DNA of 64,000 nucleotides from Mycoavidus sp. B2-EB (GCF_014218255.1 NZ_AP021872.1:558001-622000); one strand, 5' to 3'; positions 48,790 through 59,044 are shown, numbered from the stretch's first letter. Notes: a model not told the origin generated them from the sequence alone. Program-made: numbers and translations.

Positions 48790-49386
48790 ATGCGCCCGTC
48801 TTTTAATATAGCGAATGCACACTGGCGCGTGCTGCCGCGCCCGCTTTTCTCTGCTGACCAGAAAGATTGGTTAACGCGTGGCGGCTCATTGACGCAACGT
48901 TTGCAGACATTGGGCCGAGTCGAGGTGCAGGTCGTGCGTGAAACAGTTGATTTCGCCTGGGCGAGTGAAGCGCTTTGTTTAAAGGCGCGGGCCCGTCAGC
49001 GTGTGTGGGCGCGTGAGGTGCTGTTATTGGTAGAGGGCGAGCCTTTTATTGCCGCGCGTAGTATTGCGCCGTTGTCGGCCAGCCGTGGTGTTTGGGCGGA
49101 TCTCCGCCAGTTACATACGCGCTCTTTATCTGAGCTATTGTACGGTGGCGTGATTAAACGCTCGGCCCTGGCAAGTCGGCCATTTGGAAAGGAGGATCCT
49201 CTCTACCATTTTATTCAGCGCTGCTTTGAGCGAGCGGCGCTCCGTCAATATTTGACGTCGCCATTGAGCGCGGCGCAAACGCAGGTGGCGCGCCGCTCGA
49301 TCTTTCTGCAAGCTGGCCAGCCTTTGCTGGTCACCGAGTGCATGTTGGCAGCATTGTGGCTACGTGTGGCCGCATCTAATCGATAA
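48790..49386 (+). CDS. ubiC: Chorismate lyase (pyruvate-lyase)
   Basis: UbiC makes 4-hydroxybenzoate and pyruvate from chorismate, the first step of ubiquinone synthesis. From the ATG at 48790 the protein is 198 aa. It has the family opening FNIANAHWRVLPRP, REVLLLVEGEPFIAARSI in the core, and LAAL-type helices with RRSIFLQAGQPLLVTECML at the end. A GTG at 48781 is an alternative start, but AGG at 48776 suits the ATG better. It follows htpG closely. Confidence 0.88.
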   Translation: MRPSFNIANAHWRVLPRPLFSADQKDWLTRGGSLTQRLQTLGRVEVQVVRETVDFAWASEALCLKARARQRVWAREVLLLVEGEPFIAARSIAPLSASRGVWADLRQLHTRSLSELLYGGVIKRSALASRPFGKEDPLYHFIQRCFERAALRQYLTSPLSAAQTQVARRSIFLQAGQPLLVTECMLAALWLRVAASNR

Positions 49387-49395
49387 AATCGAATC

Positions 49396-49881
49396 ATGTT
49401 GCAAGGCTTTCCACCGGTGCTGGCGAACGATACACGGGTGCTGATTCTGGGTAGCTTTCCTGGCACGGCATCGCTGCTTGCGACCCAATATTATGCTCAT
49501 CCGCGTAATCAGTTCTGGCGTTTATTGGGCACATTGCTGAATGAACCGCTGGCTGAGTTGACGTATGCGGTTCGGCTTGAGCGCATACTCACGTATCGAA
49601 TTGGACTCTGGGACGTATTGGCGGCTTGTCAGCGCAAAGGTAGTCTGGACACCGCGATCCGCCAAGCTACGTCAAATGATTTTTCTGGTTTGCAGCAATG
49701 CGCACCAAGGCTCGAAAAAATTTGCTTTAATGGCAAAACCGCAGGCCGTTTTGCGCCCGTGCTGCAGGCTGCGGGCTACCAAACATTGGCTTTGCCATCT
49801 TCCAGCCCAGCTTATGCTGTGCTTTCATTTGAACAAAAATTGCGCGCCTGGCGTGAAATCTTGTATGACAAACTCGAATAA
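49396..49881 (+). CDS. Hypoxanthine-DNA glycosylase, UDG superfamily
   Basis: This 161-aa protein resembles the DNA-deoxyinosine glycosylases that remove deaminated adenine. It has the UDG-like motif 1 LILGSFPGTASL (about residues 17-28), YYAHPRNQFWRLL (about 33-45) containing the family's key Asn, and the late LPSSSPAYA (about 133-141). Its end overlaps the next gene by 17 bases. Confidence 0.88.
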   Translation: MLQGFPPVLANDTRVLILGSFPGTASLLATQYYAHPRNQFWRLLGTLLNEPLAELTYAVRLERILTYRIGLWDVLAACQRKGSLDTAIRQATSNDFSGLQQCAPRLEKICFNGKTAGRFAPVLQAAGYQTLALPSSSPAYAVLSFEQKLRAWREILYDKLE

Positions 49882-50659
49882 ACGTAGCTTAAGTGATCAG
49901 CACCTTCCACACTTTGCCCCAGTTAATTTTTCTGAAGCAGCGGGGGTGCGTTATTTACATTTAGGTAGCGAATGGGTGCAGGGTGCTATGCGCTTGCGCG
50001 CCCCAATGCGGATTGAACTTGAATATGCGCAGCAGATGATGGCTTGGCTGCTGTTTCTTGATCCGCCGGCGCAGATTGTGCAACTTGGACTGGGCGCGGC
50101 TGCGCTCACCAAATTTTGCTATCGCTATTGCCCTGCGTCACAGGTTACGGCAATTGAATTGAATCCGGCGGTGGTGCTTGCTGCACGCGCTATGTTTGAA
50201 CTCCCGGCTAACGATGCGCGTTTGTCTGTGATCGAAGCAGATGCTTGGGACTTTGTGCGTGATGCATCGCATTACGGCACCATTGGCGCGATGCAAGTCG
50301 ATTTATATGACGCCACGGCAAGCGGTCCGGTGCTTGGAAATACCGCATTTTACCGGGCGTGCCGTGCTTGTTTAACGGCGCCAGGTATTTTAACGGTCAA
50401 TTTGTTTGGCGATCATCCCAGTTTTGCGCGCAATATGCGTAGTTTGCGCGAGGCATTTGCTGGGCGCGTTATTGCTCTGCCTAGCGTCCACGAGGGCAAC
50501 CGGGTCGCGCTTGCTTTTAATGGCCCGCCGCTGGTTTTTGATTGGGACGCGCTGATGGCTCATGCGCGCAGCATTGAAAAGAAATGGCGCTTGCCAGCAC
50601 GCGCCTGGTTGTCTGCGTTATCTGAAGTGGTTGAGGTACAGCATACATTTTCAATTTAA
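49865..50659 (+). CDS. Spermidine synthase-like methyltransferase-fold protein
   Basis: From the ATG at 49865 the protein is 264 aa. It has a Rossmann-like core with QIVQLGLGAAALTKFC (about 71-86), VTAIELNPAVVLAARAMF and an acidic DLYDA loop. The family (SpeE-like proteins) includes polyamine synthases and uncharacterised relatives; real SpeE normally has a DxxD-type motif and a larger N-terminal domain, so polyamine synthesis is doubtful. An in-frame opening at 49565 lies inside the preceding gene and is not the start. Confidence 0.8.
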   Translation: MTNSNKRSLSDQHLPHFAPVNFSEAAGVRYLHLGSEWVQGAMRLRAPMRIELEYAQQMMAWLLFLDPPAQIVQLGLGAAALTKFCYRYCPASQVTAIELNPAVVLAARAMFELPANDARLSVIEADAWDFVRDASHYGTIGAMQVDLYDATASGPVLGNTAFYRACRACLTAPGILTVNLFGDHPSFARNMRSLREAFAGRVIALPSVHEGNRVALAFNGPPLVFDWDALMAHARSIEKKWRLPARAWLSALSEVVEVQHTFSI

Positions 50660-50710
50660 CGCCATCAGCTTGCATTCCATCGTATTTTAAATGAGCGCAG
50701 CGAGCTCTAC

Positions 50711-51790
50711 TTACTTTTGTAATGTTTCTAAGATCCGTCGGACTGGCGCTGGCAAGCCATAGGCTTGGAGATCATCTATGCGGACCCAAGTTTGGTGGGT
50801 GTCGGCGACTCCTGCTGAGGGTGCGGCGCTGGATGAAAGGGTTGCCAATTTAGGCTCTATGGTGAGCTGAAAGTGCGTAAAGGTGTGCACCATCGGAGCC
50901 AGTGCGGTTAACGGGTCAGTGATGCCAAAGCGTGCTGCATAGGCTGCGAGCGCCGCCGCATCGGTTACTTCTGGCAGGCTCCATAAGCCGCCCCAAATGC
51001 CAGCGGGCGGACGGCGCTCAAGCAGTACGGTGGAGCCGTTGCACAGGATTAACATTAACGTGCGGCGCATGGGTTTGCTTTTTTTGGGGCGCGCCGTTGG
51101 CAAGATTTTCTCACGGCCGCTCAAATGAGCTGCGCAACCGGTTTGAAAAGGGCAGCGCGTGCAAGCCGGGCGGCCGCGTACGCATAAAGTTGCACCAAGG
51201 TCCATCAAGCCTTGCGTATAGGCTTGCATGGCTAAATCGTTAGGTTCTGTAGTGGGCTCAGAGTTGGGCGGCAAAAGTGACTCGGCTAATTTCCACATGG
51301 CGTTTTCAGTATGCTTTTCGCCAGGAAAACCTTCTATTCCAAAAACGCGGGCTAATACACGTTTCACATTGCCGTCAAGAATAGTTTCGCGCGCGCCAAA
51401 AGCAAAAACAGCAATCGCTGCTGCGGTTGAGCGGCCAATACCGGGAAGCTCGATCAGCGTATTGACATGATGTGGGAATTGACCATGATATTCGGTGCTC
51501 AATAACTGCGCGCAACGGTGTAAATTACGCGCACGCGAGTAATAGCCTAATCCGCTCCATATAGCCATGACTTCATCAAGAGGGGCGTTTGCTAATGCTG
51601 CAAGATTAGGAAACCGCTCAATAAAACGCAGATAATATGCAATCACGGTTGACACTTGGGTCTGTTGCAGCATGATTTCAGACAGCCAAATAGAGTAAGG
51701 GTCGCGTGTGAGTTGCCAGGGCAAATCATGGCGGCCAAATTGACGTTGCCAGGTAATTAGGCGCGGGGCGAATTCTGCAATCGCAATCAT
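50711..51790 (-). CDS. mutY: A/G-specific adenine glycosylase MutY
   Basis: MutY removes adenine mispaired with 8-oxoguanine. The protein is 359 aa. It has the helix-hairpin-helix region ELPGIGRSTAAAIAVFAFG (about residues 108-126) and the catalytic aspartate in ILDGNVKRVL. The iron-sulfur cluster Cys pattern is C-x6-C-x2-C-x5-C (CVRGRPACTRCPFQTGC). The C-terminal NUDIX-like domain follows. Its partner in the GO system, mutM, lies 79 bases upstream on the same strand. Confidence 0.96.
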   Translation of the reverse strand: MIAIAEFAPRLITWQRQFGRHDLPWQLTRDPYSIWLSEIMLQQTQVSTVIAYYLRFIERFPNLAALANAPLDEVMAIWSGLGYYSRARNLHRCAQLLSTEYHGQFPHHVNTLIELPGIGRSTAAAIAVFAFGARETILDGNVKRVLARVFGIEGFPGEKHTENAMWKLAESLLPPNSEPTTEPNDLAMQAYTQGLMDLGATLCVRGRPACTRCPFQTGCAAHLSGREKILPTARPKKSKPMRRTLMLILCNGSTVLLERRPPAGIWGGLWSLPEVTDAAALAAYAARFGITDPLTALAPMVHTFTHFQLTIEPKLATLSSSAAPSAGVADTHQTWVRIDDLQAYGLPAPVRRILETLQK

Positions 51791-51869
51791 TGAAATAAAA
51801 GTGTAGGTAGATTTTAAAAAATCAGAAGTAAGCGCTCGCCGTTGGCGGGCAGATCAAATAAAGCATTTT

Positions 51870-52712
51870 TTAGTGCTGACAACGCGGGCAATAATAAGTG
51901 GAGCGCTGGCCTTGCACGATTTGCCGAATTAACGTGCCGCAGTTGCGGCACGGTTCGCCGTTACGGCCATAAACAAAGTAGTCCAACTGAAAATACCCCC
52001 GCTTGCCATCGCTCCCCACAAAATCGCGCAAGGTGCTGCCGCCTTTTTCAATGGCCTCGGTTAAGGTCGCACGAATCTCAGTGACGAGTTTTTCATAACG
52101 TTTCACTGAAATGCGTCCCGCCGCAGTTGCTGGATGAATGCCGGCTCGGAATAAACTTTCTGAGGCATAAATATTGCCGACTCCCACCACAATCTCGCCG
52201 GCTAGCAAGATCTGCTTGATCGCGGTGCTGCGTGTGCGCGTGCGGCGATGTAACAGCGCGCTATTAAACTCAGCCGAGAGCGGCTCAATGCCTAATTTTG
52301 CTAATAATGGATGGAGCAAGACAGGCCCAACCGTGTCGGAATGCCATAAAACCGCACCAAAACGCCGCGGATCCCGAAAGCGCAACACACATTCGTCGAA
52401 AATCCAATCGATATGGTCGTGCCGGTCGGTTGGCAGGAGTGGGCTCTTGCTAGCGGCAGGATGCGGCAAGATACGCAAAGTACCGGTCATGCCGAGATGA
52501 ATCAAGAGCCATCCTGATTCTATTTCAAGCAATAAGTATTTGCCGCGCCGTTCAACCCTCGTAATGAGGCGGCCATCAAGTAGCGTGGCAAGTTGTGGCG
52601 GCACGGGCCAGCGCAGCATGGCGCTACGCACTTCGACATGTTGAATTCGTCGATTCGTTATATATGGCATGATGCCGCGTCGGGTCACTTCTACTTCCGG
52701 TAATTCTGGCAT
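51870..52712 (-). CDS. mutM: Formamidopyrimidine-DNA glycosylase MutM (Fpg)
   Basis: MutM excises 8-oxoguanine and formamidopyrimidines and nicks the site. The protein is 280 aa. It starts [13 protein letters not shown] with the catalytic proline and glutamate. The helix-two-turn-helix area has [21 protein letters not shown], in parts, and the C-terminal zinc finger is CRNCG-x16-CPRC. It is followed by mutY on the same strand. Confidence 0.97.
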   Translation of the reverse strand: MPELPEVEVTRRGIMPYITNRRIQHVEVRSAMLRWPVPPQLATLLDGRLITRVERRGKYLLLEIESGWLLIHLGMTGTLRILPHPAASKSPLLPTDRHDHIDWIFDECVLRFRDPRRFGAVLWHSDTVGPVLLHPLLAKLGIEPLSAEFNSALLHRRTRTRSTAIKQILLAGEIVVGVGNIYASESLFRAGIHPATAAGRISVKRYEKLVTEIRATLTEAIEKGGSTLRDFVGSDGKRGYFQLDYFVYGRNGEPCRNCGTLIRQIVQGQRSTYYCPRCQH

Positions 52713-52804
52713 AGTGCAAGGTGGATTGGGTTAAGCTAAATTTTATCCGATTCTAGTGAATTGATCGCGTTACAATCCTTCAATAAGACTGTTGTTGGAG
52801 ACCC

Positions 52805-54631
52805 ATGAATATTTTTCTTACTCAATTATTGAAGCATCGACTTCAGCGTATCGTTGCGCCGCGTATGCTGCGTTCCATGAGCATTATGCTGCTTAGCAGC
52901 GCCATATGGGGGGCTTCTTTGAGCGCTAGCGCGCGCTCAACCGTGATGAGCGGCGAAGAAAACGCCACCCCGAACTTGCCACCGCTACTTGACGCGCAAA
53001 GAACGCTGCCCTCAGTACAGCTGACCAGCCAGATTATGTTTTTGGTGTTGGCGGCCGAACTTGCGCTACAGCGCGGCCAGCCTGCACCGGCTTATCAAAC
53101 TTATCTTGAGCTGACGCGTACTACGCGTGACCCGCGCATGGCGCAGCGCGCAGCAGAAATTGCACTGGGCGCGCAAAGCCCAGCCGATGCACTTGCCGCA
53201 GCCCGTTTATGGCGTCAGTACGAGCCCAATTCTAGTCGTGCTGCGCAATTTGAAGCGGCATTGCTCGTGTTAAGCGGTAAATTGAATGAAGCGCAGCCGA
53301 TTTTGGCGGCTGAGCTGGCTAAGATTCCGGCTGAAGATAAAGGGGAGGCGATTTTAGCATTGCAGTTATTGATCGCGCGTGGTCCATCTCAATTGAATGG
53401 TTTAAATTTATTGCTGGCGCTACTCAAGAAAGAGCTGACACGACCTGAAGCGCATTTCGCGTTGGCGCGGCAGCAGCTTTTACTCAATGATTCGGCCAAG
53501 GCGTGGGCCTCATTGCGCCAAGCCTTGGCACTTAAGCCAGATTATGAAGCGGCGGCTTTATTGCTGGCGCAACTTGGACCTACGCAGCGGCAACAAGCCA
53601 TCGAGTTAATGCGGGATTTCGCTCAGAAAAACCCCAAATCGCGCAATGCCCATATTGCCTTGGCACAGCTCTATCTGGCCGATCAGCAATTCGATGCAGC
53701 CCGCAGAGAGTTTCAACTGATGCGCGCGCAAAATTCGGCTGATCCGGCTCCGTTGATGGCGTTGGCCCTTATTTATATCGAGCAAAAACGCTATGACGAT
53801 GCACAGTATTATTTGCAGCAATACATACATGTTCTGCAAAAGCGGAAAACTCAGCCGGAATTGGATGTTGGACAAGCTTATTTCTACTTAGCGCAAATTG
53901 CCACCGAAAAAAAGAATGATGCGCAGGCTATGCAGTGGCTAAGCAAAATTAATCCCGCCAGTGCGCAATATATGCCGGCCTTATTTGCCCGCGTACAGCT
54001 CTTAGCTAAGGCTGGCAAGGTTAACGAAGCGCGCAAATTACTTGCCGATTTGCCAAACCAAGAACCACGCCTGAAAATTTTGGCGGCACGCACGGATGGT
54101 GCTTTGTTGGCTGAGGCACAGCGTTATGTTGAAGCTGAAGCAACTCTAGCGCGAATTTACAAAACATATCCAAATGAACCGGACGTGCTTTACGACTATG
54201 CGATGCTGGCGGAAAAAAATCGCCATTACACATTGATGGAAAATCTGCTACGGCGTTTGATGATGCTGCAGCCCGATAATCCCAATGCGTATAATGCGCT
54301 GGGCTATTCACTGGCAGAGCGTGGCCAACGGCTTAATGAGGCGGATAAATTAATTGAAAAAGCCTCTTCGTTAGCACCCGATGATGCCTTTATTATGGAT
54401 AGCTTAGGCTGGGTCAAATACCGTCTTGGCAACACTCAGCAAGCCGCTCAATTATTGCGGCGCGCTTATCAGCTACAGCCGAATGCCGAAATTGGCGCTC
54501 ATTTGGGCGAAGTCTTGTGGGTGCAGGGTTTGCAAGTGGAGGCCAAGCAAATCTGGAGAGCTGCCACCAAGCTCGAAGCAAATAATGGTATTTTGCAGCA
54601 AACGCTAAAACGCTTTTCAATCGAACCATGA
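52805..54631 (+). CDS. Exported tetratricopeptide-repeat protein
   Basis: This 608-aa protein has an N-terminal signal or membrane region (about residues 20-45, ending near ASARS) and many helix-turn-helix TPR units from about 70 to 600. Examples are LAQLYLADQQFDAARREFQ, AYNALGYSLAERGQRLNEAD and the DAFIMDSLGWVKYRLGNTQQAAQLLRRAYQL region in parts. TPR proteins scaffold complexes. This one, in the conserved mutM-TPR-lolB-ispE order, has no assigned role that I know. It is the first forward gene after the divergent mutM. Confidence 0.9.
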   Translation: MNIFLTQLLKHRLQRIVAPRMLRSMSIMLLSSAIWGASLSASARSTVMSGEENATPNLPPLLDAQRTLPSVQLTSQIMFLVLAAELALQRGQPAPAYQTYLELTRTTRDPRMAQRAAEIALGAQSPADALAAARLWRQYEPNSSRAAQFEAALLVLSGKLNEAQPILAAELAKIPAEDKGEAILALQLLIARGPSQLNGLNLLLALLKKELTRPEAHFALARQQLLLNDSAKAWASLRQALALKPDYEAAALLLAQLGPTQRQQAIELMRDFAQKNPKSRNAHIALAQLYLADQQFDAARREFQLMRAQNSADPAPLMALALIYIEQKRYDDAQYYLQQYIHVLQKRKTQPELDVGQAYFYLAQIATEKKNDAQAMQWLSKINPASAQYMPALFARVQLLAKAGKVNEARKLLADLPNQEPRLKILAARTDGALLAEAQRYVEAEATLARIYKTYPNEPDVLYDYAMLAEKNRHYTLMENLLRRLMMLQPDNPNAYNALGYSLAERGQRLNEADKLIEKASSLAPDDAFIMDSLGWVKYRLGNTQQAAQLLRRAYQLQPNAEIGAHLGEVLWVQGLQVEAKQIWRAATKLEANNGILQQTLKRFSIEP

Positions 54632-54668
54632 GAAAGCCCGAGAGCCGAAATAAGGTAGGTGACAGCAA

Positions 54669-55292
54669 ATGAAATCTCAACTTAAAAAATTGACGGTATT
54701 GGCCATTTTGCTCGGTTGGCTGGCAGGTTGTGCGTTGCCACCGCCAGCGCCTCCTTCACCCACATCATTTGCTTGCAATGGACGTTTTTCAGTGCGTTAT
54801 CAAGAAGCGCAAGGTGTCCATCATCGAATTCGTAACGTTTATGGGCGTTTTGCTTGGCGTGACGATGGCAAAGTAGCGACCTTGCGCCTCCTTAATCCGC
54901 TGGGGCAAACGCTTGCTGTGGTCCAATTATCGGCCTTGGGCGCAGCGCTTGAGCTGCCCAATCGTCCGACTCTGATTGCCGACAATGCGGATGAATTGAT
55001 GCGCACTGCGCTCGGTTTTCCCTTGCCAGTGAGTGGTTTGCGCCATTGGTTGCGCGCGCCGGAAGGTTGGGAGCCTAACCTCAATCAGAGCGCCTTCCAA
55101 AAGGCTATGCATAAAACGCTAGCGCAAATCCGGCATAGCCCTACCGAGCGCCCGCTGCAGATCCGGCAAGAGGGTTGGACGGTTGACTATCTCTCTTATA
55201 CTGAGGCGCCAGTGGTGCGCGTGCAGCGCATGAATTTAACCCGCGATGATGCCTCGATCGAGGTCAAACTAGCGCTGGAGCCTGGAAGCTAA
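54669..55292 (+). CDS. lolB: Outer-membrane lipoprotein LolB
   Basis: LolB receives lipoproteins from LolA and inserts them in the outer membrane. The protein is 207 aa with a lipoprotein signal, LGWLAGC (cysteine at residue 21). FACNGRFSVRYQEAQ (about 34-48) opens the LolB domain, and LLNPLGQTLAVVQLS and WRDDGKVATLRL continue its beta structure. It lies 37 bases after the TPR gene and upstream of ispE. Confidence 0.93.
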   Translation: MKSQLKKLTVLAILLGWLAGCALPPPAPPSPTSFACNGRFSVRYQEAQGVHHRIRNVYGRFAWRDDGKVATLRLLNPLGQTLAVVQLSALGAALELPNRPTLIADNADELMRTALGFPLPVSGLRHWLRAPEGWEPNLNQSAFQKAMHKTLAQIRHSPTERPLQIRQEGWTVDYLSYTEAPVVRVQRMNLTRDDASIEVKLALEPGS

Positions 55293-55380
55293 ATTCAGCG
55301 TTAAGGGGGGATGAGTCATCATTATTTCATTAGATAATGCGTCCTAGTAGAAAAGGATCGTTTAATTAATCTGAAGGCCT

Positions 55381-56244
55381 ATGTCTGATTTTTCATGTTT
55401 GGCGCCCGCCAAGCTGAATCTTTTTTTGCATATTACCGGTCGTCGGGCCGATGGGTATCATCTTCTGCAAACCGTATTCCAACTCCTGGATTATGGCGAT
55501 ACGTTACATTTTAAAGTGCGCACGGATCCAACGATTGAGCGCGTAGCGGCTGTGTCCGGCGTGTCTGAAGCATCCGATCTAACGTTACGCGCCGCGCGTG
55601 CGCTGCAAGCTTATGCAGGTTGCCCACTAGGGGTTGAGATCGAAGTTGAAAAACGCATACCACTTGGTGCCGGTCTAGGCGGTGGCAGTTCGGATGCGGC
55701 CAGTACCTTACTCGCACTGAATCGGCTCTGGGAACTGAATTTATCACGCGCGCAACTTCAGGACTTGGCTATATCATTAGGTGCAGACGTGCCATTTTTT
55801 GTGTTTGGCTGCAACGCTTTTGCGCAGGGAATTGGCGAGCAGTTGCAGGCGGTTGAGTTACCTTTGCGCCATTTTTTAGTGGTCACGCCACCCGTGCAAG
55901 TAGCGACTACTGAAATTTTTTCAATGCGGGAATTGACACGGGATACGAAAATCATCAAAATAGCGAACTTTCTAGGGCAATGGGGCAGCGCAGTCGGAGC
56001 CGATGCTTTTGGGCGCAACGATATGCAGTCTGTAGTCGCTGGAAAATACGCAGAAGTAGCGCAGGTGCTGGATTGGTTTAAAGCTGTAGCGCCGGCACGC
56101 ATGACGGGGTCTGGGGCGAGTGTTTTTGCCGTATTTGCTAGCCGGGATGAAGCACTTTCGGTACAGGCGGTGTTACCTGATGGCTGGCATAGTGAGGTCG
56201 CGGCAAGCCTTGAATCCCATCCGTTGCTTGCTTTTGCGTTGTAA
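55381..56244 (+). CDS. ispE: 4-diphosphocytidyl-2-C-methyl-D-erythritol kinase
   Basis: IspE phosphorylates the MEP-pathway intermediate on the way to isoprenoids. The protein is 287 aa, a GHMP kinase. It has [20 protein letters not shown] (about residues 8-27), the ATP loop [15 protein letters not shown] (about 93-107), and [14 protein letters not shown] near the end. It precedes tRNA-Gln and prs, a conserved order in betaproteobacteria. Confidence 0.96.
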   Translation: MSDFSCLAPAKLNLFLHITGRRADGYHLLQTVFQLLDYGDTLHFKVRTDPTIERVAAVSGVSEASDLTLRAARALQAYAGCPLGVEIEVEKRIPLGAGLGGGSSDAASTLLALNRLWELNLSRAQLQDLAISLGADVPFFVFGCNAFAQGIGEQLQAVELPLRHFLVVTPPVQVATTEIFSMRELTRDTKIIKIANFLGQWGSAVGADAFGRNDMQSVVAGKYAEVAQVLDWFKAVAPARMTGSGASVFAVFASRDEALSVQAVLPDGWHSEVAASLESHPLLAFAL

Positions 56245-56289
56245 AAAGGTTAAAAATAAGGTTTAAACGATTTAGCAGTCATAGTTTGT

Positions 56290-56366
56290 AGGGGAGTCGC
56301 CAAGTTGGTCAAGGCACCGGATTTTGATTCCGGCATGCGAGGGTTCGAGTCCTTCCTCCCCTGCCA
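56290..56366 (+). tRNA. tRNA-Gln (anticodon TTG)
   Basis: The sequence starts AGGGGAGTCGCCAAG and ends CTCCCCTGCCA (77 nt, CCA encoded). The 7-bp acceptor stem pairs perfectly. The anticodon arm is CCGGA-TTTTGAT-TCCGG, giving TTG. It lies between ispE and prs. Confidence 0.96.
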
Positions 56367-56401
56367 AAATTTCGTAAAAAGCCGTCCTGGTATAGGTATA
56401 T

Positions 56402-57355
56402 ATGAGTAGTGACGGCCTAATGGTCTTTACCGGCAATGCCAATCCTGAGCTTGCCCGCGGTGTTGTTGAGATGCTGGGTATCGCGCTTGGCAAAGCAATG
56501 GTTAGTCGTTTCTCCGATGGCGAGATTCAAGTCGAAATTCAGGAAAACGTGCGTGGCAAAGATGTTTTTGTGCTTCAGCCCACCTGCGCGCCAACCAACG
56601 ATAATCTGATGGAATTAATGATCATGGTCGATGCGCTCAAACGCGCCTCCGCCGGCCGGATCACCGCTGCTATTCCTTATTTCGGTTATGCTCGTCAAGA
56701 TCGTCGGCCCCGTTCAGCGCGGGTCGCGATTTCCGCTAAGCTGGTCGCCAATATGCTGCAAATTGCTGGCGTTGACCGAATTATTACAATGGATTTGCAT
56801 GCGGATCAGATTCAAGGTTTTTTCGATATTCCAGTTGACAATATTTATGCAACGCCGATTCTGCTAGGTGATTTGCGCAAGCAAAACTATGAGAATTTGC
56901 TGGTTGTTTCGCCTGATGTCGGTGGTGTGGTGCGCGCGCGCGCATTAGCCAAGCAGCTGAATACCGATCTTGCCATTATTGATAAACGACGTCCTCAAGC
57001 GAATGTGGCGGAAGTCATGCATATTATTGGCGAGGTCGAAGGCCGCACCTGCGTCATCATGGATGATATGGTAGATACTGCCGGCACCTTATGTAAAGCG
57101 GCGCAAGTGTTAAAAGAGCGCGGCGCACGGCAAGTTTTTGCGTATACCACGCACCCAGTTTTGTCGGGTCAAGCGGTGCAACGAGTGATGGAATCCGAGT
57201 TAGATGAGCTGGTGGTGGCGGATACCATTCCGTTACGTGCTGAAGCCCGCGCGTGTGTGAAAGTTCGCCAGCTCTCAAGTGCTGGTTTACTGGCTGAGAC
57301 TTTCTCGCGGATTCGTCGTGGCGATTCAGTGATGTCGCTGTTTGCGGAAAGTTGA
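56402..57355 (+). CDS. prs: Ribose-phosphate pyrophosphokinase
   Basis: Prs makes PRPP for nucleotide, histidine and tryptophan synthesis. The protein is 317 aa. It has [15 protein letters not shown]-like opening ([15 protein letters not shown]), [17 protein letters not shown], the ribose-phosphate loop [11 protein letters not shown] (about 219-229), and [14 protein letters not shown] (about 127-140) as the signature. It starts 36 bases after tRNA-Gln and ends at a hairpin terminator. Confidence 0.97.
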   Translation: MSSDGLMVFTGNANPELARGVVEMLGIALGKAMVSRFSDGEIQVEIQENVRGKDVFVLQPTCAPTNDNLMELMIMVDALKRASAGRITAAIPYFGYARQDRRPRSARVAISAKLVANMLQIAGVDRIITMDLHADQIQGFFDIPVDNIYATPILLGDLRKQNYENLLVVSPDVGGVVRARALAKQLNTDLAIIDKRRPQANVAEVMHIIGEVEGRTCVIMDDMVDTAGTLCKAAQVLKERGARQVFAYTTHPVLSGQAVQRVMESELDELVVADTIPLRAEARACVKVRQLSSAGLLAETFSRIRRGDSVMSLFAES

Positions 57356-57397
57356 CCCTTTAAGTCCCCCCCTTTTTTAGCGCATAGAATGCGTTAG

Positions 57398-57441
57398 AAA
57401 ACCATGTAAAGTAAATACAGATTCGCTTTGCATGGTTTTTT
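57398..57441 (+). terminator. Rho-independent terminator after prs
   Basis: AAAACCATG (57398-57406) pairs with CATGGTTTT (57431-57439), and AAAG with CTTT extends the stem inside after one mismatch. It is followed by further T's to 57441. Confidence 0.75.
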
Positions 57442-57443
57442 GA

Positions 57444-57508
57444 GAAGCTTTGCTGAGCTTAACGCGGAGCAGAGTTTCTTTTTTCTGCCTGGTCGTGGGC
57501 AGCTTTTT
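57444..57508 (+). promoter_or_regulatory. Two mutually exclusive hairpins in the rplY leader, possible attenuator
   Basis: Hairpin 1 pairs GAAGCTTTGCT (57444-57454) with AGCAGAGTTTC (57468-57478), with two G-U pairs, then TTTTTT (57479-57484). Hairpin 2 pairs CTGCC (57485-57489) with GGCAG (57498-57502), then TTTTT to 57508, directly before the ribosome site AGGAG (57509-57513). GCAGA (57469-57473) in hairpin 1 can instead pair with TCTGC (57484-57488) of hairpin 2. Structure by eye only. Confidence 0.5.
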
Positions 57509-57519
57509 AGGAGAAATAA

Positions 57520-58143
57520 ATGAAAGTAGTCGCTTTTGAGCGCAGTGTGCAGGGTACCGGTTCGAGCCGCCGCCTGCGTCTCGCTGGTAGAACGCCCGCG
57601 ATTGTTTACGGTGCGAATAGCCAGCCCACATTAATTGAGCTTGATCATAACGCAATCTTCCACGCTCTTAAGAAAGAAGCGTTTCATTCTTCGATTTTAG
57701 AGCTTGAGGTCGGGAGTGTGTCACAGCAAGTATTATTGCGCGATGTGCAATACCATCCATTTAAGCCGTTAGTACTGCACGTTGATTTCCAACGTGTCGA
57801 TTCTAGCAAGAAGCTGCACAAAAAAGTCCCGCTGCATTACTTGAATCAAGAGATCTCTAAAGCGGTCAAGCTAGATAGCGCAATCTTGACGCATGTCATG
57901 AATGAGCTTGAAATAACTTGTTTACCCGCCAATCTTCCCGAGTTTATCGAGGTTGACTTGGCCGAGATAGGCGCGGGCCAATCATTGCACGCAAAAGACG
58001 TAAAATTGCCAGCAGGCGTTGAGCTCATGCAGTACCTTGAGCAGGAAAACCCGGTGATTGTTTCGGCCACCATCCCGGCTGCGGCTATGGCTGAAGAAGC
58101 GCCTAACGCTGCTGAAGGAGATGGAGCGCCAGCTGCTTCTTAA
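57520..58143 (+). CDS. rplY: 50S ribosomal protein L25/general stress protein Ctc
   Basis: L25 binds 5S rRNA in the large subunit. The protein is 207 aa, the long form with a C-terminal TL5/Ctc domain (about residues 95-190) and an acidic, Ala-rich tail. The opening has [25 protein letters not shown], in parts, and the second block has [28 protein letters not shown] lies 6 bases before the ATG. It is preceded by the hairpin cluster described above and followed by pth. Confidence 0.96.
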   Translation: MKVVAFERSVQGTGSSRRLRLAGRTPAIVYGANSQPTLIELDHNAIFHALKKEAFHSSILELEVGSVSQQVLLRDVQYHPFKPLVLHVDFQRVDSSKKLHKKVPLHYLNQEISKAVKLDSAILTHVMNELEITCLPANLPEFIEVDLAEIGAGQSLHAKDVKLPAGVELMQYLEQENPVIVSATIPAAAMAEEAPNAAEGDGAPAAS

Positions 58144-58155
58144 GATGCGGTTTTG

Positions 58156-58749
58156 ATGATTAAGTTGATTGCCGGCCTTGGTAATCCGGGCGCAGAATAT
58201 GCTGCGACTCGGCACAATGCCGGCTTTTGGGCGATTGATGCGATCGCCCGCGCTACGCAAACTGCGTTACGTCACGAAGCGCGTTTTCATGGCTTGGCGG
58301 CGCGTGCTCATTATCATGGCAGGGATGTGTGGTTATTACAACCCCACACTTTTATGAATCGCTCAGGTCAGTCAGTGGCTGCACTTGCGCGTTTTCATAA
58401 AATCCTTCCAGCAGAAATTTTAGTGGTGCATGACGAGCTTGACTTACCCCCCGGCGTTGCCAAACTCAAATTGAGTGGTGGCAGCGGTGGCCATAATGGC
58501 TTAAAAGATATTAGCGCGCATTTGGCGACGCCGCAGTACTGGCGGCTGCGTTTAGGGATTGGCCATCCGCGGGATTATGCGCTAGAAGAAAAAAAAACTG
58601 ACGTAGTGAATTACGTCCTTAAGCCACCGCGCAAAGAAGAACAAGCATTAGTAGACGCGGCTATCTGCCGTAGCCTTGCCGTGATGCAAGCGGTGATCCA
58701 AGGCGAAATGGAGCGTGCGATGATGGCGCTGCACCGTCAATCGCTTTAA
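58156..58749 (+). CDS. pth: Peptidyl-tRNA hydrolase
   Basis: Pth releases peptides from peptidyl-tRNA that dropped off ribosomes. The protein is 197 aa from the ATG at 58156 (a TTG at 58153 is possible). The catalytic histidine lies in [12 protein letters not shown] (about residues 17-28) and the tRNA-binding region in [28 protein letters not shown], in parts. It starts 13 bases after rplY, a typical pairing. The 295 bases to the next gene hold no clear feature except two weak inverted repeats near 58960-59010. Confidence 0.95.
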   Translation: MIKLIAGLGNPGAEYAATRHNAGFWAIDAIARATQTALRHEARFHGLAARAHYHGRDVWLLQPHTFMNRSGQSVAALARFHKILPAEILVVHDELDLPPGVAKLKLSGGSGGHNGLKDISAHLATPQYWRLRLGIGHPRDYALEEKKTDVVNYVLKPPRKEEQALVDAAICRSLAVMQAVIQGEMERAMMALHRQSL

Positions 58750-59044
58750 AACAGCGTACATCTGAAAAAATATCCATCCCGTGCTCTGGCGCTATGCTTG
58801 AAGTGCGCTGATTAGAGCAGTTAAGGGTGGCATAGTTGGCTTATTGCTAAGTAGATGCGCTTTTACGTTACCAGGCTGCATCTCCAGAAAATTCTTACGC
58901 CAAACCGAAATAAATTGAGTTAAATGCGGTGTGCTGTCTTGCCTTATGCTTTCACGTGTAGAACACGTAAGCGCGCAAGGCGAACCCCTGCTTCTGCTTG
59001 GGGCGCTTAAATTGTTTCGTCCAAGAGATGGGGGGACGGATTAT

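Noticed and set aside
49565-49864. Long N-terminal extension of the SpeE-like protein
   Set aside because: It lies inside the DNA glycosylase gene in another frame and shows no conserved motif.
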